A stretch of 64,000 nucleotides of DNA from Ureibacillus sp. FSL W7-1570 (GTDB lineage: Bacteria > Bacillota > Bacilli > Bacillales_A > Planococcaceae). The stretch covers positions 2,060,001-2,124,000 of the forward strand of contig NZ_CP151979.1 of NCBI RefSeq assembly GCF_038593265.1. Reading direction: 5' to 3'. The notes under the pieces were generated by a model, which saw only the letters and a list, made by a program, of their open reading frames with translations, did not search any database and had not been told where the DNA came from. Position numbers and translations under genes: made by a program. Position 1 is the stretch's first letter. Each line of letters starts with the position of its first letter. Shown in pieces: positions 16,095 to 24,691 of the stretch.

Positions 16095-17615
16095 ATGGAT
16101 TCAATCATTGAAAAAAGAATTGGTGTACCAAAACTAAGAGATCGTATTGTTTCTGCTGAAGAGGCAGCTGCCCTTATTCCTGATGGCGCAGTTGTGGGCT
16201 TGAGCGGTTTTACACGTGCTGGGGATGCGAAAGTTGTTCCGATGGCTCTTGTTGAACGGGCGAAAAAAGAGAAATTCAAAATTGACGTCTATACAGGTGC
16301 TTCCCTTGGACCTGAAGTAGACCATTATTTAGCTGAGGCGGGCGTTATTCGCAAACGTGGGCCATACCAAGGTGAAAAAGCGATGCGCAACCTTATCAAT
16401 AAAGGGGACATTTTATATGTAGATGCCCACCTTTCCCACAATGCCGAATTGGTTCGCCAAGGAATCATCGGCCCTATTAAATATGCAATTATCGAAGTTT
16501 GTGCGATTACTGAAGACGGGTTATTGATTCCGACAACTTCTGTAGGTAACTCACCGATTTTCGCTCAATACGCTGAAAATATTATTCTTGAATTAAATAT
16601 TTCACATTCTGATACATTAATCGGTATTCATGATATTTATGTACCAGGTCCACAAGGTAAACGTGAACCGATTCCTATTACAAATGCAAATCAACGCATC
16701 GGTGAAAAAGGTATCCGCGTTGACCTTGACAAAATTAAAGCGATTGTCATTTCCGAAGAGCCAGATGCTCCATCATTAATCGTAGCGCCAGATGAAGAAA
16801 CACAAAGAATGGCAGATCTATTGCTTGACTTCTTCCGTTCTGAAATCAAAGCTGGACGCTTAACAAACGAATTAATGCCAATCCAATCAGGTGTAGGTTC
16901 AGTAGCAAACGCTGTATTGGACGGCTTCAAAGAATCTGAATTCGAAAATCTGCAAGTATACTCTGAATGTCTGCAAGACGCAGTATTTAATTTGATTGAC
17001 GCTGGAAAAGTAAACTTTGCATCAGCAACATCCATTACTTTAACTGCTGAAGCACAACAAAAAGTATATGGCAACATTGAAAAATATGCGGATAAAATTT
17101 GCTTACGTCCACAAGAAATTTCCAACCACCCAGAAGTTGTCCGCCGACTCGGATTAATTTCAATCAATGCTGCTCTTGAAGTGGATATTTATGGTAACGT
17201 AAACTCTACACACGTAGCAGGTACAAAAATGATGAACGGTATCGGCGGTTCCGGCGACTTCGCCCGAAATGCCCGCCTAACAGTATTCGTTACAAAATCT
17301 TATGCAAAAGGCGGCGCTATTTCATCCATCGTTCCTATGGTTTCACACGTTGACCATACAGAACATGATGTTGATGTAATCGTGACTGAACAAGGTATTG
17401 CCGATTTACGCGGTCTTGCTCCAAAAGAACGTGTGCCATTGATCATTGAAAACTGTGCACATCCAGACTTCAAAGATCAATTATGGGATTACTACAACCG
17501 CGCTGTTGAAGCAACAGGCAATTCCCAAACACCTCATATCCTTGAGGAAGCATTAAGCTGGCACATCAATCTTTTGAAAAACAATACAATGAAAAAAAAT
17601 GTAGAAGTTAAATAA
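16095..17615 (+). CDS. Succinate/acetate CoA-transferase (acetyl-CoA hydrolase/transferase family)
   Basis: Moves CoA between succinyl-CoA and acetate, or hydrolyses acetyl-CoA; class I CoA-transferase of the AarC/Cat1/ACH1 group, 506 residues. The catalytic glutamate is Glu291 in VYSECLQD. Family segments FTRAGDAKVVP near residue 40, GASLGPEVD, VAGTKMMNGIGGSGDFARNA near residue 385 and VTEQGIADLRGLAPKER near the end are all visible. It is a single-gene unit with its own terminator. The preceding sensor-LytTR gene may regulate it. Acetate overflow metabolism or acetate use during TCA-cycle limitation is the likely role; exact donor and acceptor cannot be read from the sequence. Confidence 0.9.
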   Translation: MDSIIEKRIGVPKLRDRIVSAEEAAALIPDGAVVGLSGFTRAGDAKVVPMALVERAKKEKFKIDVYTGASLGPEVDHYLAEAGVIRKRGPYQGEKAMRNLINKGDILYVDAHLSHNAELVRQGIIGPIKYAIIEVCAITEDGLLIPTTSVGNSPIFAQYAENIILELNISHSDTLIGIHDIYVPGPQGKREPIPITNANQRIGEKGIRVDLDKIKAIVISEEPDAPSLIVAPDEETQRMADLLLDFFRSEIKAGRLTNELMPIQSGVGSVANAVLDGFKESEFENLQVYSECLQDAVFNLIDAGKVNFASATSITLTAEAQQKVYGNIEKYADKICLRPQEISNHPEVVRRLGLISINAALEVDIYGNVNSTHVAGTKMMNGIGGSGDFARNARLTVFVTKSYAKGGAISSIVPMVSHVDHTEHDVDVIVTEQGIADLRGLAPKERVPLIIENCAHPDFKDQLWDYYNRAVEATGNSQTPHILEEALSWHINLLKNNTMKKNVEVK

Positions 17616-17632
17616 TCACTGCACACCTTAAC

Positions 17633-17670
17633 AGGACAAGCCAACATTTTGGTTTGTCCTATTTTTTTGC
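17633..17670 (+). terminator. Terminator after the CoA-transferase
   Basis: GGACAAGCCAA, CATTT loop, TTGGTTTGTCC, then TATTTTTTT. Confidence 0.85.
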
Positions 17671-17883
17671 TGGACCGCATATTTCATCAAGTATCTCCAC
17701 TTATGCGCTATGTATCGGAACTGCGTTGATGAGGAATTTCCAGTTGGGGCTGTGCGCTTTCAAGAGGAACTGTTGCAAAACTTCTCCTTCATGGATTTGA
17801 AGAATTCGGGGATTCAAAGGGAGGTTTCGTTTACAGGCATCATTCCATTAAATTAAAGGGAAATTGCAAGATACTTTTAAAAC
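17671..17883. other. Gene-free stretch with an unsupported short frame
   Basis: Between two terminators. A 48-codon plus-strand frame runs 17710-17856 (starts MYRNCVDEEFPVGAVRF, ends FTGIIPLN) but no ribosome site precedes it and I recognise no family. It may be a leftover of a decayed gene. Nothing else is visible. Confidence 0.3.
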
Positions 17884-17924
17884 GAAATAGCCGCACAATG
17901 AATAGCTGTTGCGGCTATTTGTTA
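17884..17924 (-). terminator. Terminator after the YtxH-like gene
   Basis: AAATAGCCGCA and TGCGGCTATTT are perfect arms around a 16-base loop; on the minus strand it is followed by CGTTTT. It could also work on the plus strand. Confidence 0.75.
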
Positions 17925-17942
17925 TTTCTTATTAATATTTGG

Positions 17943-18245
17943 TTATTGCACTTCCTGATTGTTTTCATTGTAATAAATAACGGCCGTTTGCAACCCGCTT
18001 TCAGCGATCATATTATTTTCTCTGATTTTTGTTTCCGTATCATCCGCTGCCGTTTCCGCAATTTCCCTCAAATCATTATTATTGGTTTTGCTATATCTTT
18101 TTTCACCGAAGTCGGTTTCCTTTGAGAAAGTGGATCTCATATTCTTTATCATCCTCACCGTTTTGTCACGATTTTCTTTTTTGCTCAAATAGGCTGTCAC
18201 ACCCGCCAAAAACGCAGTCATCAAGACGCCTTTCCCTTTTGCCAT
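17943..18245 (-). CDS. YtxH-like general stress protein
   Basis: A 100-residue protein with a single short hydrophobic N-terminal segment (GVLMTAFLAGVTAYLS) followed by a charged helical tail, the layout of YtxH-domain proteins, which are membrane-associated and often induced by general stress. The ATG at 18245 has an excellent AAAGGAG site 6 bases upstream; the in-frame start at 18263 is upstream of this site and is rejected. The tail (residues 40-100) shows no known domain. Family assignment is by layout rather than by a strong motif. Confidence 0.6.
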   Translation of the reverse strand: MAKGKGVLMTAFLAGVTAYLSKKENRDKTVRMIKNMRSTFSKETDFGEKRYSKTNNNDLREIAETAADDTETKIRENNMIAESGLQTAVIYYNENNQEVQ

Positions 18246-18308
18246 GTTTTTTCTCCTTTCCATCTTTATTACTTACTTTTTCCCATCTTTCTTATTTTCA
18301 TTCTGAAC

Positions 18309-18353
18309 AATAAAAAAGTGACATAAAAACAAAACTGTTCTTATGTCACTTAT
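18309..18353 (-). terminator. Terminator after the GNAT gene
   Basis: On the minus strand AAGTGACATAAGAACAG forms a stem with its partner ending ATGTCACTT, followed by TTTTATT. Confidence 0.75.
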
Positions 18354-18356
18354 CAT

Positions 18357-18635
18357 TTACGCTTTTACGTCGTCATATTCACCTTTTTGGAATTCAGCCA
18401 CCACATAGGAGCAGATTGGATTCATTTTATATTGATGCTCCCTTGCATAGGCCACGGCTTTCTCAAGCAACTTTTTTGCAACCCCTTGGCCGCGGAGTTT
18501 AGGAGAAACGAAAGTATGGGTCATATCCATCGTTCCATCATGCTCATTCCATGTGATTTCAGCCAACATTTCCCCATTTTCTTCATACTCGAAAGCAAAA
18601 TAGTTCGTTCCTCTTTCAACAAGTTTGAACTCCAT
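18357..18635 (-). CDS. Small GNAT-family N-acetyltransferase (COG2388 type)
   Basis: A 92-residue member of the short GNAT group that contains little more than the acetyl-CoA-binding core. Visible are the beta-strand segment MLAEITWNEHDGTMDMTHTFVSPKLRGQGVAKKLLEKAVAYAR split by the pyrophosphate loop LRGQGVA, and the following ICSYV strand with a cysteine. The substrate is unknown. A GGGAGG site lies 7 bases before the ATG. It is a monocistronic gene next to ypuA. Confidence 0.85.
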   Translation of the reverse strand: MEFKLVERGTNYFAFEYEENGEMLAEITWNEHDGTMDMTHTFVSPKLRGQGVAKKLLEKAVAYAREHQYKMNPICSYVVAEFQKGEYDDVKA

Positions 18636-18687
18636 TCACATTCCTCCCTTTTGAAATTACTATATCACAGGGAGTGGATATTGTAAT

Positions 18688-19602
18688 TTAATTTGATTTT
18701 TCTTCCTTGGAGGAGAACCATGATGAAATCGTATCGATCAATTTATTGAAGAAGTTTTTCACTTTTTCCCAAAATCCTTCATCTTTCAAAAATCCCAGCT
18801 TTTCTTCGATTGTTGAACTCAAATCTGACAATTGGTCTTTCCATTGGGAAAAATCGATGTCCAATTTGCGAATGCGGTCCATTAAATCAATCAGCATTTG
18901 ACGGTCGGCATCACTCAACTCAATGTTCAGTTTTGATAGTTGATCTTGTACGATTTGTTCCACTTCTTCTCTCGTCTGAGGATCGATTTCGGCAATTTGC
19001 TTTTTAATTTCCGTCAATAATTGGGCCACTTGTTCATCTGTGATATTGGCGTTATCCGCCAGTTCCGTTGCGACTTGCAATTCATCGTTCGCAACATCTG
19101 TTCTTTCTACGTCCAATGTTTCCCCTGTCTTTACTTCATAAGCTTTGTAAATTCCGACAAGAGCGGAATGTCCTGTTACCGGTTTGGGTGCTGCCACTTC
19201 GATCGTTGCATCTTTGAGTCCGGCTGTTAACATGGCGTTCGCATACATTTCAGAAGTCACTTCTGTAATATTTTCAGGCGTCACAATGCTTACGGTAAGA
19301 CCTTTCCCTTCTTCTTCACGGGTAATTTTTGCGGAGGAATACATCCGGGCATTTGGATTGCTATTGCTGATATATTTTGCCAAGTCCTGGCCGGAGACCG
19401 TAATTTCATCGACTTCCGGTTCTTCATCTACTCTCAAAACTTCTTTTACCTTTTCTTTTTCAGAATCAGAAAGGTTTGCTCCATAAACTACAATTGGAAC
19501 TCCCAATTTTTCATTAATCGCTTTGGGTGCTGCAAATGCTTGTCGAGGAATAAACGATGCCACCAAAAACAATGCGGCAAGAATAGACAGCCATCTCTTC
19601 AT
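18688..19602 (-). CDS. ypuA: DUF1002 family secreted protein (YpuA-like)
   Basis: A 304-residue exported protein of unknown role. The N-terminus is a cleavable signal peptide (MKRWLSILAALFLVASFIP, likely cut after AFA). The DUF1002 core follows, with VVYGANLSDSEKEKVKEVL near residue 38, the GLTVSIVTPENIT segment, MYANAMLTAGLKDATIEVAAP and VTGHSALVGIYKAYE. The last 100 residues are acidic coiled-coil-like helices ending in a hydrophobic FFNKLIDTISSWF stretch. Expected outside the membrane, near the cell wall. It has no partner gene in the same unit. Confidence 0.85.
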   Translation of the reverse strand: MKRWLSILAALFLVASFIPRQAFAAPKAINEKLGVPIVVYGANLSDSEKEKVKEVLRVDEEPEVDEITVSGQDLAKYISNSNPNARMYSSAKITREEEGKGLTVSIVTPENITEVTSEMYANAMLTAGLKDATIEVAAPKPVTGHSALVGIYKAYEVKTGETLDVERTDVANDELQVATELADNANITDEQVAQLLTEIKKQIAEIDPQTREEVEQIVQDQLSKLNIELSDADRQMLIDLMDRIRKLDIDFSQWKDQLSDLSSTIEEKLGFLKDEGFWEKVKNFFNKLIDTISSWFSSKEEKSN

Positions 19603-19654
19603 TGATCATTCTCCTTTCAAACCTATCCTTTCAGGTTTGCCATTAATTAGTACG

Positions 19655-19697
19655 ACAAAAAACACAAAAGGTTTCCGTCATCGTCCTTTTGTGTATT
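19655..19697 (-). terminator. Terminator after cvfB
   Basis: On the minus strand ACACAAAAGG pairs with CCTTTTGTGT, then TTTTTTGTCG. Confidence 0.85.
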
Positions 19698-19707
19698 CAT
19701 AGAAGCC

Positions 19708-20562
19708 CTATATAAGTTCTGTCCAACCATCCTTTTGTTTCACTTTTTTCTGTTTCATCAGAACGCCTAATGCCCTTTTGAATGCCCCTTTGCTCATATC
19801 GAACATAGCATTGATTTCTTCCGGAGTCGATTCATCACTGAACGGCATCTTGCCTCCCACACTTTTCAAGTATTCATAAATTTTTTCGGCATCTTTTCCC
19901 AATCTTTCATAGTTGCGCGGAAGCAATGAGCCATTCATTGTTCCGTCCTCTTTTACTCCGATGATCCGTACTTCCACATCTTGACCTAACCTTGGTTCAG
20001 CCTCCATTTGGCTGTGATGCACAAAAATGCGGTAAGGAATATCAATTCCCAACAAAAAAGACCCAACCGGCAAAAGCCTATAGGCCCGCGCTTTTATATT
20101 TTTATTAAACAACTGTTCCGAAGCTTCTTCATACAGTTCATTCACCTTTTCTTCCGTAACGAGGCGGCCAAATAATTCTCCCTTTCGGTTTGTATATAAG
20201 GTGATGTATAAATGATCTCCCGCTTTTGGCCAAAGTGAGCGCAGTTTGGGCAAATCCTCGGCTTTTACAAGCGCTTCCCGGGAAGTGCCGATATCCACGA
20301 AGGCACCTTCCTCTGTCACTTTCATCACTTTTGCCCAGCCATAGGTTCCTTGCACAATATGCGGTATAAATGTCGTTGCTGACAGCTCTCCACGACGATT
20401 CGCATACAAAAATACTTTTATACGATCCCCGGCTTCAAGGGGTGTAGTGACTTCCGAGCTATTCAACGGAATTTCCGTATTGCCATCGGTTAAAATCCAA
20501 CGCGACCCGGCATTTTCTAAGACTGTAAACTCTACTGCTTGACCAGCTTTCAATTCTTCCAT
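19708..20562 (-). CDS. cvfB: CvfB/YitL family RNA-binding protein (S1-like)
   Basis: Multi-domain RNA-binding protein of the CvfB group, known in staphylococci for effects on virulence-gene expression. The 284 residues contain three S1-like beta domains (for instance GTYGWAKVMKVTEEGAFVDI near residue 80 and RIIGVKEDGTMNGSLLPR near 205) and a C-terminal winged helix (EEINAMFDMSKGAFKRALG). The start at 20562 has AAGGA 8 bases upstream and fits relatives; an ATG at 20586 overlaps the mntR stop (TAATG) and would add eight residues. The gene follows mntR directly, so both are likely co-transcribed, ended by the terminator at 19655. Confidence 0.87.
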   Translation of the reverse strand: MEELKAGQAVEFTVLENAGSRWILTDGNTEIPLNSSEVTTPLEAGDRIKVFLYANRRGELSATTFIPHIVQGTYGWAKVMKVTEEGAFVDIGTSREALVKAEDLPKLRSLWPKAGDHLYITLYTNRKGELFGRLVTEEKVNELYEEASEQLFNKNIKARAYRLLPVGSFLLGIDIPYRIFVHHSQMEAEPRLGQDVEVRIIGVKEDGTMNGSLLPRNYERLGKDAEKIYEYLKSVGGKMPFSDESTPEEINAMFDMSKGAFKRALGVLMKQKKVKQKDGWTELI

Positions 20563-20585
20563 TATCGCTTTCCTTCCACCAATCA

Positions 20586-20999
20586 TTATTGTTGTTGTTT
20601 CATTTTTTCAAGCTTTTTTACGATTTCTTTATCTTCCTCTAACAACTGGACCAAATCGGCGATGCGGTCGATGGAATTCCAACTCAAATGATGTTCGATC
20701 CCCTCCACATCCTGGTAGATTTTATCTTCATCAACACCAATGAGACGCAAAAATTGTTCAAGAAGCTCATGTCTTTTCACCAGCCTCTTCCCAAGCTTTT
20801 CTCCCTTTGGTGTTAGTGTTAACCCTCTATACTTTTCATATACTAAATACCCATCTTTATCTAATTTTTGCACCATTTTTGTTACGGAGGAAGGCAAAAC
20901 CGATAAAGCTTCCGCTATGTCAGACACCCTGGCATATCCTTTTGTTTCAATTAATAAATATATTTGTTCGATATGATCCTCCATGCTTGGTGTAGGCAT
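20586..20999 (-). CDS. mntR: Manganese-responsive transcriptional regulator MntR (DtxR family)
   Basis: Represses manganese uptake genes when bound to Mn(II). The 137 residues match Bacillus MntR closely: the N-terminus [14 protein letters not shown] carries ligands Asp8 and Glu11, a winged helix ([22 protein letters not shown]) follows, then [10 protein letters not shown] with the conserved His, and [11 protein letters not shown] with the remaining Glu and His ligands. The start at 20999 has GAGGGG 7 bases upstream; the GTG at 21014 lies on that site and is rejected. No Mn transporter gene is in the window, so its targets are elsewhere. Confidence 0.95.
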   Translation of the reverse strand: MPTPSMEDHIEQIYLLIETKGYARVSDIAEALSVLPSSVTKMVQKLDKDGYLVYEKYRGLTLTPKGEKLGKRLVKRHELLEQFLRLIGVDEDKIYQDVEGIEHHLSWNSIDRIADLVQLLEEDKEIVKKLEKMKQQQ

Positions 21000-21085
21000 A
21001 ACATGACCCCTCACTTTCCATCTATCATATTCAGTTTACTACAATATAAGGAAAAAATGTAACAGTTAAAGGCTTTCCAAAAAGT

Positions 21086-21125
21086 AAAAAGCCCAAAAAG
21101 TTTTTCATCACTTTTTGGGCTTTTC
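21086..21125 (-). terminator. Terminator after comFB
   Basis: AAAAGCCCAAAAAGT and its complement around TTTTCATC; followed on the minus strand by TTTTTAC. Confidence 0.85.
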
Positions 21126-21408
21126 ATACCACATGGTTTCTTCTTTTTCCAACATCATAGATGGCGCGGATGATTTCTTTGTTGATGGTTTCAATGTTTT
21201 TCGAAACTTTCAATTCATTGAAGATTTTTTCCCGATCGGTTTTGGACGCTACATAATACGGAGGTAAATTATTCAGCGCTTTTGCCACAACTTCCAATTC
21301 ACATTCATCACAATTGCAAAATGTTTGATAATCAGGACTGCGCAAAAAGTACCGGACAAGACCACTGACCATTTCTTCCATGACGTTCACCAACTTTTGT
21401 CGTGACAT
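21124..21408 (-). CDS. comFB: ComFB-family protein
   Basis: A 94-residue member of the family first seen in the B. subtilis comF competence operon. The pattern is intact: VMEEMVSGLVRYFL, the zinc-binding cluster CNCDEC near residue 31, ALNNLPPYYVASKTDREK, and IIRAIYDVGKRR near the end. ComFB proteins have recently been reported to bind cyclic dinucleotides in other bacteria; whether this one does is open. Unlike the classical arrangement, it stands alone without comFA or comFC. A GGGAGGG site precedes the ATG. Confidence 0.85.
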   Translation of the reverse strand: MSRQKLVNVMEEMVSGLVRYFLRSPDYQTFCNCDECELEVVAKALNNLPPYYVASKTDREKIFNELKVSKNIETINKEIIRAIYDVGKRRNHVV

Positions 21409-21625
21409 ATTTACCCTCCCTATTCAAAATTAGTATTTTATATTTATAACTATATACATTTAATACAAAATACTCAATAGTAAGAGGACTATTTTTCTTA
21501 ATTTTCTTAAAAACATATAGGTCTTTAACATCATTTTCCGTTATGAGATTCTTTTTTTCAGCGCTAATTCCATATTGGATTGAACATCTCCTGTGCTATT
21601 AGACCTATTGAAGTATGGTTGATGA

Positions 21626-22408
21626 TCATTCCACCTTTTTAAAATGCATCCGGGATTCATTCAATTCCAGGGCAACTGGGCAATGATCGCTTCCCAAAAT
21701 TTCCGAGTGGATTTCACTGTCAACGACAGCCTCCCTAATCCGATCAGAAACAATAAAATAGTCTATGCGCCATCCAATATTCCGTTCTCTTACTTTATTC
21801 ATATATGACCACCATGTATAGGCATCTTTGCGATTTGGATACAAAAATCGGAACGTATCGGTAAACCCGGCCGATAATAGCCTTGTCATTTTTCCCCTTT
21901 CTTCAAAAGTAAATCCGGAATTTCCAATATTGGATTTTGCGTTTTTCAAATCGATTTCTTGATGGGCCACGTTCAAATCGCCGCAATAAATAACGGGTTT
22001 TTTTCCATCCAATTCTTTCAAATAAATAAACAGTTCATCTTCCCATTGCAATCGTTTGTCCAACCGCGCCAAATCTCTCTGGGAATTTGGTGTGTAAACA
22101 TTGACTAAATAAAATGATTCATATTCCAAAGTGATAATTCGTCCTTCCGGCTCCGAATCTCTTTCACCGACACCATACTTGACTGAAAGAGGCATATGCT
22201 TTGTAAATACGGCCGTCCCGGAATATCCTTTTTTCTCGGCATAGTTCCAAAATTGATGATAGCCTTCAAGCGGCAACTCTACTTGTCCATCCTGGCATTT
22301 TGTTTCTTGGATACAGAAAAAATCCGCATCCATTTGATTAAAATAATCCAAGAACCCCTTTTTCAAACAAGCCCGTATCCCATTGACATTCCATGATACA
22401 AATTTCAT
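21626..22408 (-). CDS. exoA: Exodeoxyribonuclease III / AP endonuclease
   Basis: DNA repair enzyme that cuts at abasic sites and removes 3' blocking groups. The 260 residues show the complete ExoIII signature: SWNVNGIRA at the start, QETKCQ, GDLNVAH with the catalytic Asp and Asn near residue 150, WRIDYF, and the final GSDHCPV with the catalytic His. The ATG at 22408 follows AGGTGAGATT; an in-frame start at 22468 would add 20 unrelated residues and is rejected. It lies downstream of murB in the same direction, with a 130-base gap. Confidence 0.95.
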   Translation of the reverse strand: MKFVSWNVNGIRACLKKGFLDYFNQMDADFFCIQETKCQDGQVELPLEGYHQFWNYAEKKGYSGTAVFTKHMPLSVKYGVGERDSEPEGRIITLEYESFYLVNVYTPNSQRDLARLDKRLQWEDELFIYLKELDGKKPVIYCGDLNVAHQEIDLKNAKSNIGNSGFTFEERGKMTRLLSAGFTDTFRFLYPNRKDAYTWWSYMNKVRERNIGWRIDYFIVSDRIREAVVDSEIHSEILGSDHCPVALELNESRMHFKKVE

Positions 22409-22452
22409 AATCTCACCTGCTATGTATGGAAATTCTTTCATTGCACAAAATA

Positions 22453-22497
22453 AAGGAGCAGCAGCCATTTATGTTTACGAAGGATGCTGTCTCCCTA
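22453..22497 (-). terminator. Weak terminator after murB
   Basis: On the minus strand GGAG-CAGC (one bulged A) pairs with GCTGCTCC, followed by TTTATTTTG. It is weaker than the other terminators here. Confidence 0.4.
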
Positions 22498-22538
22498 TGA
22501 ATCAAAAATTTTCACGATACTTTTTACTTTTTCTGAAA

Positions 22539-23450
22539 TCAATCTTCGCCTACAATTTTCACTTCCAGTTCCAAATCGACGCCAAACTTTTCCTTAACCG
22601 TTCTTTGAACCATTTTTATGGTTTCAATATAATCCGTCGCTGTAGCATTTCCTTTATTAATGATAAAACCAGCATGTTTTGTGGAAACTTCCGCTCCGCC
22701 AACCCCTTTTCCTTGAAGGCCGCTATCTTGAATCAACTTTCCGGCGAAATATCCCGGCGGACGTTTAAAGACGCTTCCGGCTGAAGGGTACTCCAATGGC
22801 TGCTTCGATTGCCGTTTAAAAGTCAAATCCGCAATTTTCGCATCAATCTCTTCTTTATTCCCTTTCTCCAATCGGAATAGCGATGAAAGAACAATATAGT
22901 TTTTATCCGCAATGATACTTTTTCGGTATCCTAATTCCAGTTCTTCCTTCGATAATACGAGTCTTTCGCCTTCCCTCGTCAAAACAGTTGAATGAACAAT
23001 GACGTCATTGATTTCCCCGCCATAAGCTCCGGCATTCATCGCCATGGCTCCGCCGACAGACCCTGGAATGCCGCAAGCAAATTCAAAACCTGTCAAACTT
23101 GCTTCCGCCGCTTTTTTCGAAACATCCATAATCAGCGCGCCGCTTTGGGCATACACTTCCGTTCCTTCAATCCGGATTTCATTCAGCTTCGATAAATTCA
23201 TGACAATGCCCCGGACGCCTCCGTCACGCACAATCATATTGGAACCGTTCCCCAGGATTAATAAAGGGATTTTATTGTTGTGTGTATATTTTACAATCCC
23301 TTCCGCTTCTTCTTCCGTTTCAGGCATCACCAATATATCCGCATTTCCGCCAATTTTCGTCATAGTATATTTTTTCAACGATTCATTGATTTTTATATTT
23401 TCTTGACTTGTAATGTCCGCTAACTCCTTAGCCCATTGATCAATTGTCAT
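22539..23450 (-). CDS. murB: UDP-N-acetylenolpyruvoylglucosamine reductase
   Basis: FAD enzyme that reduces UDP-GlcNAc-enolpyruvate to UDP-MurNAc, the second committed step of peptidoglycan synthesis. At 303 residues it is the short type II form usual in Bacillus. The FAD-binding motif GNGSNMIVRDGG lies near residue 82, ACGIPGSVGGAMAMNAGAYG near 125, and the active-site serine region EYPSAGSVFKRPPG near 220. Start: ATG with AAAGGA about 10 bases upstream. It is separate from ddl-murF. Confidence 0.95.
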   Translation of the reverse strand: MTIDQWAKELADITSQENIKINESLKKYTMTKIGGNADILVMPETEEEAEGIVKYTHNNKIPLLILGNGSNMIVRDGGVRGIVMNLSKLNEIRIEGTEVYAQSGALIMDVSKKAAEASLTGFEFACGIPGSVGGAMAMNAGAYGGEINDVIVHSTVLTREGERLVLSKEELELGYRKSIIADKNYIVLSSLFRLEKGNKEEIDAKIADLTFKRQSKQPLEYPSAGSVFKRPPGYFAGKLIQDSGLQGKGVGGAEVSTKHAGFIINKGNATATDYIETIKMVQRTVKEKFGVDLELEVKIVGED

Positions 23451-23936
23451 AAAAGCATATTCCTTTCTTGTATTAAACCTTGTATCTGTAATTGTATACT
23501 TTCTGAAAAATAATTATATGCTTTCACTTCCATAAAACTTATGGCTATTTTTCGACTATTGCCTGCAATAGCCGAGCTGTTATCAATAAGTGTACCATGT
23601 TTCATTTTATTGCAAAAGTTTTGGAGTGATGATACATAATACTTGGAAGTATTGTTTCTGTAACAATATCCTATGTTGTAAAATCCCTTTTTTATACAAT
23701 CGGTTACATTGAATTTTAAGCGCTGGAATTCAGGCGTTTTTGCCCGCCATCTCCATTATAAAAAAATACTCCCAATTAGAAAAATGAATGCATCCATCCA
23801 TCTTTCCATCGGGAGATAAAACTTGCGGTTATTTCGGTTTCCAAATCATCACCGCATTATGCTTGATGAAACGATTATAAAGAATCTGCAAAATCAAAAT
23901 TAAGATCGCTTGTTCAATAAATGCTTCCCTTTTCCA
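23451..23936. other. Gene-free stretch between azoR and murB
   Basis: About 490 bases with no supported gene. It contains a small perfect hairpin CTATTGC/GCAATAG near 23560-23576 without a T-tract. Directly after the azoR stop the frame stays open for 35 codons (AFIEQAILILILQILYNRF in part), but there is no start codon or ribosome site. Confidence 0.35.
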
Positions 23937-24575
23937 TTAAACTGTCACGGCCGCCAATTTTTGCGCGGAACCTTTTACCCGTTTCAGCCCTTCTTCTATA
24001 ATTTCATTTGCTCGATTTGGCTCTGCGTTATGGCCTTCGATGATCACTTCATCAAGAAGTTCCATACCCGCAATATTGCCTAATACATTTTTAATATAAT
24101 TTACGCTCATTTCCATAGGTTGTGCTTCCGGTGAAGAGTAGTATCCCCCACGGGCATTTAGAATGACAAATTTCTTATCTGTCAATAATTGCACCAATTG
24201 TCCTTGTTCATTGTATTTAAACATGAATCCGGCTTGATAAATATAGTCGATGAATGTATGCAACGGAGCAGGAATTGTCAAGTTCCATAATGGGAACGCA
24301 AGAACGATGATTTCCGCTTCTGTTACCAAATCCATCGCTTTCTTCTTGGCTGCAAGCAAACGGGCTTCTGATTCCGTCAACGCTTTTCCTTCACTTTGCT
24401 TCGCCAATGCATCAAATAATTGTTGTCCAAAGTATGGCATATCCTCTTCGAAAACATTGTAAATTTTCAGATTGATATCTTCCACTTTTTTCGCTTCTTC
24501 GATATATGTTTCGAACATTTTTGTAGAAATCCCGTCTGGTCGGTTATTTGCCTTAATGACTAATACATTTTTCAT
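23937..24575 (-). CDS. azoR: FMN-dependent NADH-azoreductase
   Basis: Flavodoxin-like quinone/azo reductase that uses NADH and FMN, protecting against quinone and thiol stress. The 212 residues show the FMN-binding pattern: VLVIKANNRPDGISTKMF at the start, FPLWNLTIPAPLHTFIDYI near residue 95, and LNARGGYYSS near 145. Length and motifs match AzoR/YvaB-type enzymes. The ATG is 12 bases from an AAAGGAG site. It is upstream of no obvious partner; the DsbA-like gene is in the same direction 116 bases upstream. Confidence 0.92.
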   Translation of the reverse strand: MKNVLVIKANNRPDGISTKMFETYIEEAKKVEDINLKIYNVFEEDMPYFGQQLFDALAKQSEGKALTESEARLLAAKKKAMDLVTEAEIIVLAFPLWNLTIPAPLHTFIDYIYQAGFMFKYNEQGQLVQLLTDKKFVILNARGGYYSSPEAQPMEMSVNYIKNVLGNIAGMELLDEVIIEGHNAEPNRANEIIEEGLKRVKGSAQKLAAVTV

Positions 24576-24691
24576 GCTGTCTAACGGCTCCTTTCCCTAT
24601 TTTCAAATATCTCGGTTTCAAGATACGTTAAATAGTATAAAGGAGCCCAAACATTATATCAAGAAAGCACTTCTCATACTTTTGGCTGAAT

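Noticed and set aside
23820-23936. Open frame of 35 codons in frame after the azoR stop, looking like a hydrophobic protein tail
   Set aside because: No start codon or ribosome site, azoR already has full family length, and an open run of this size is not unlikely by chance.
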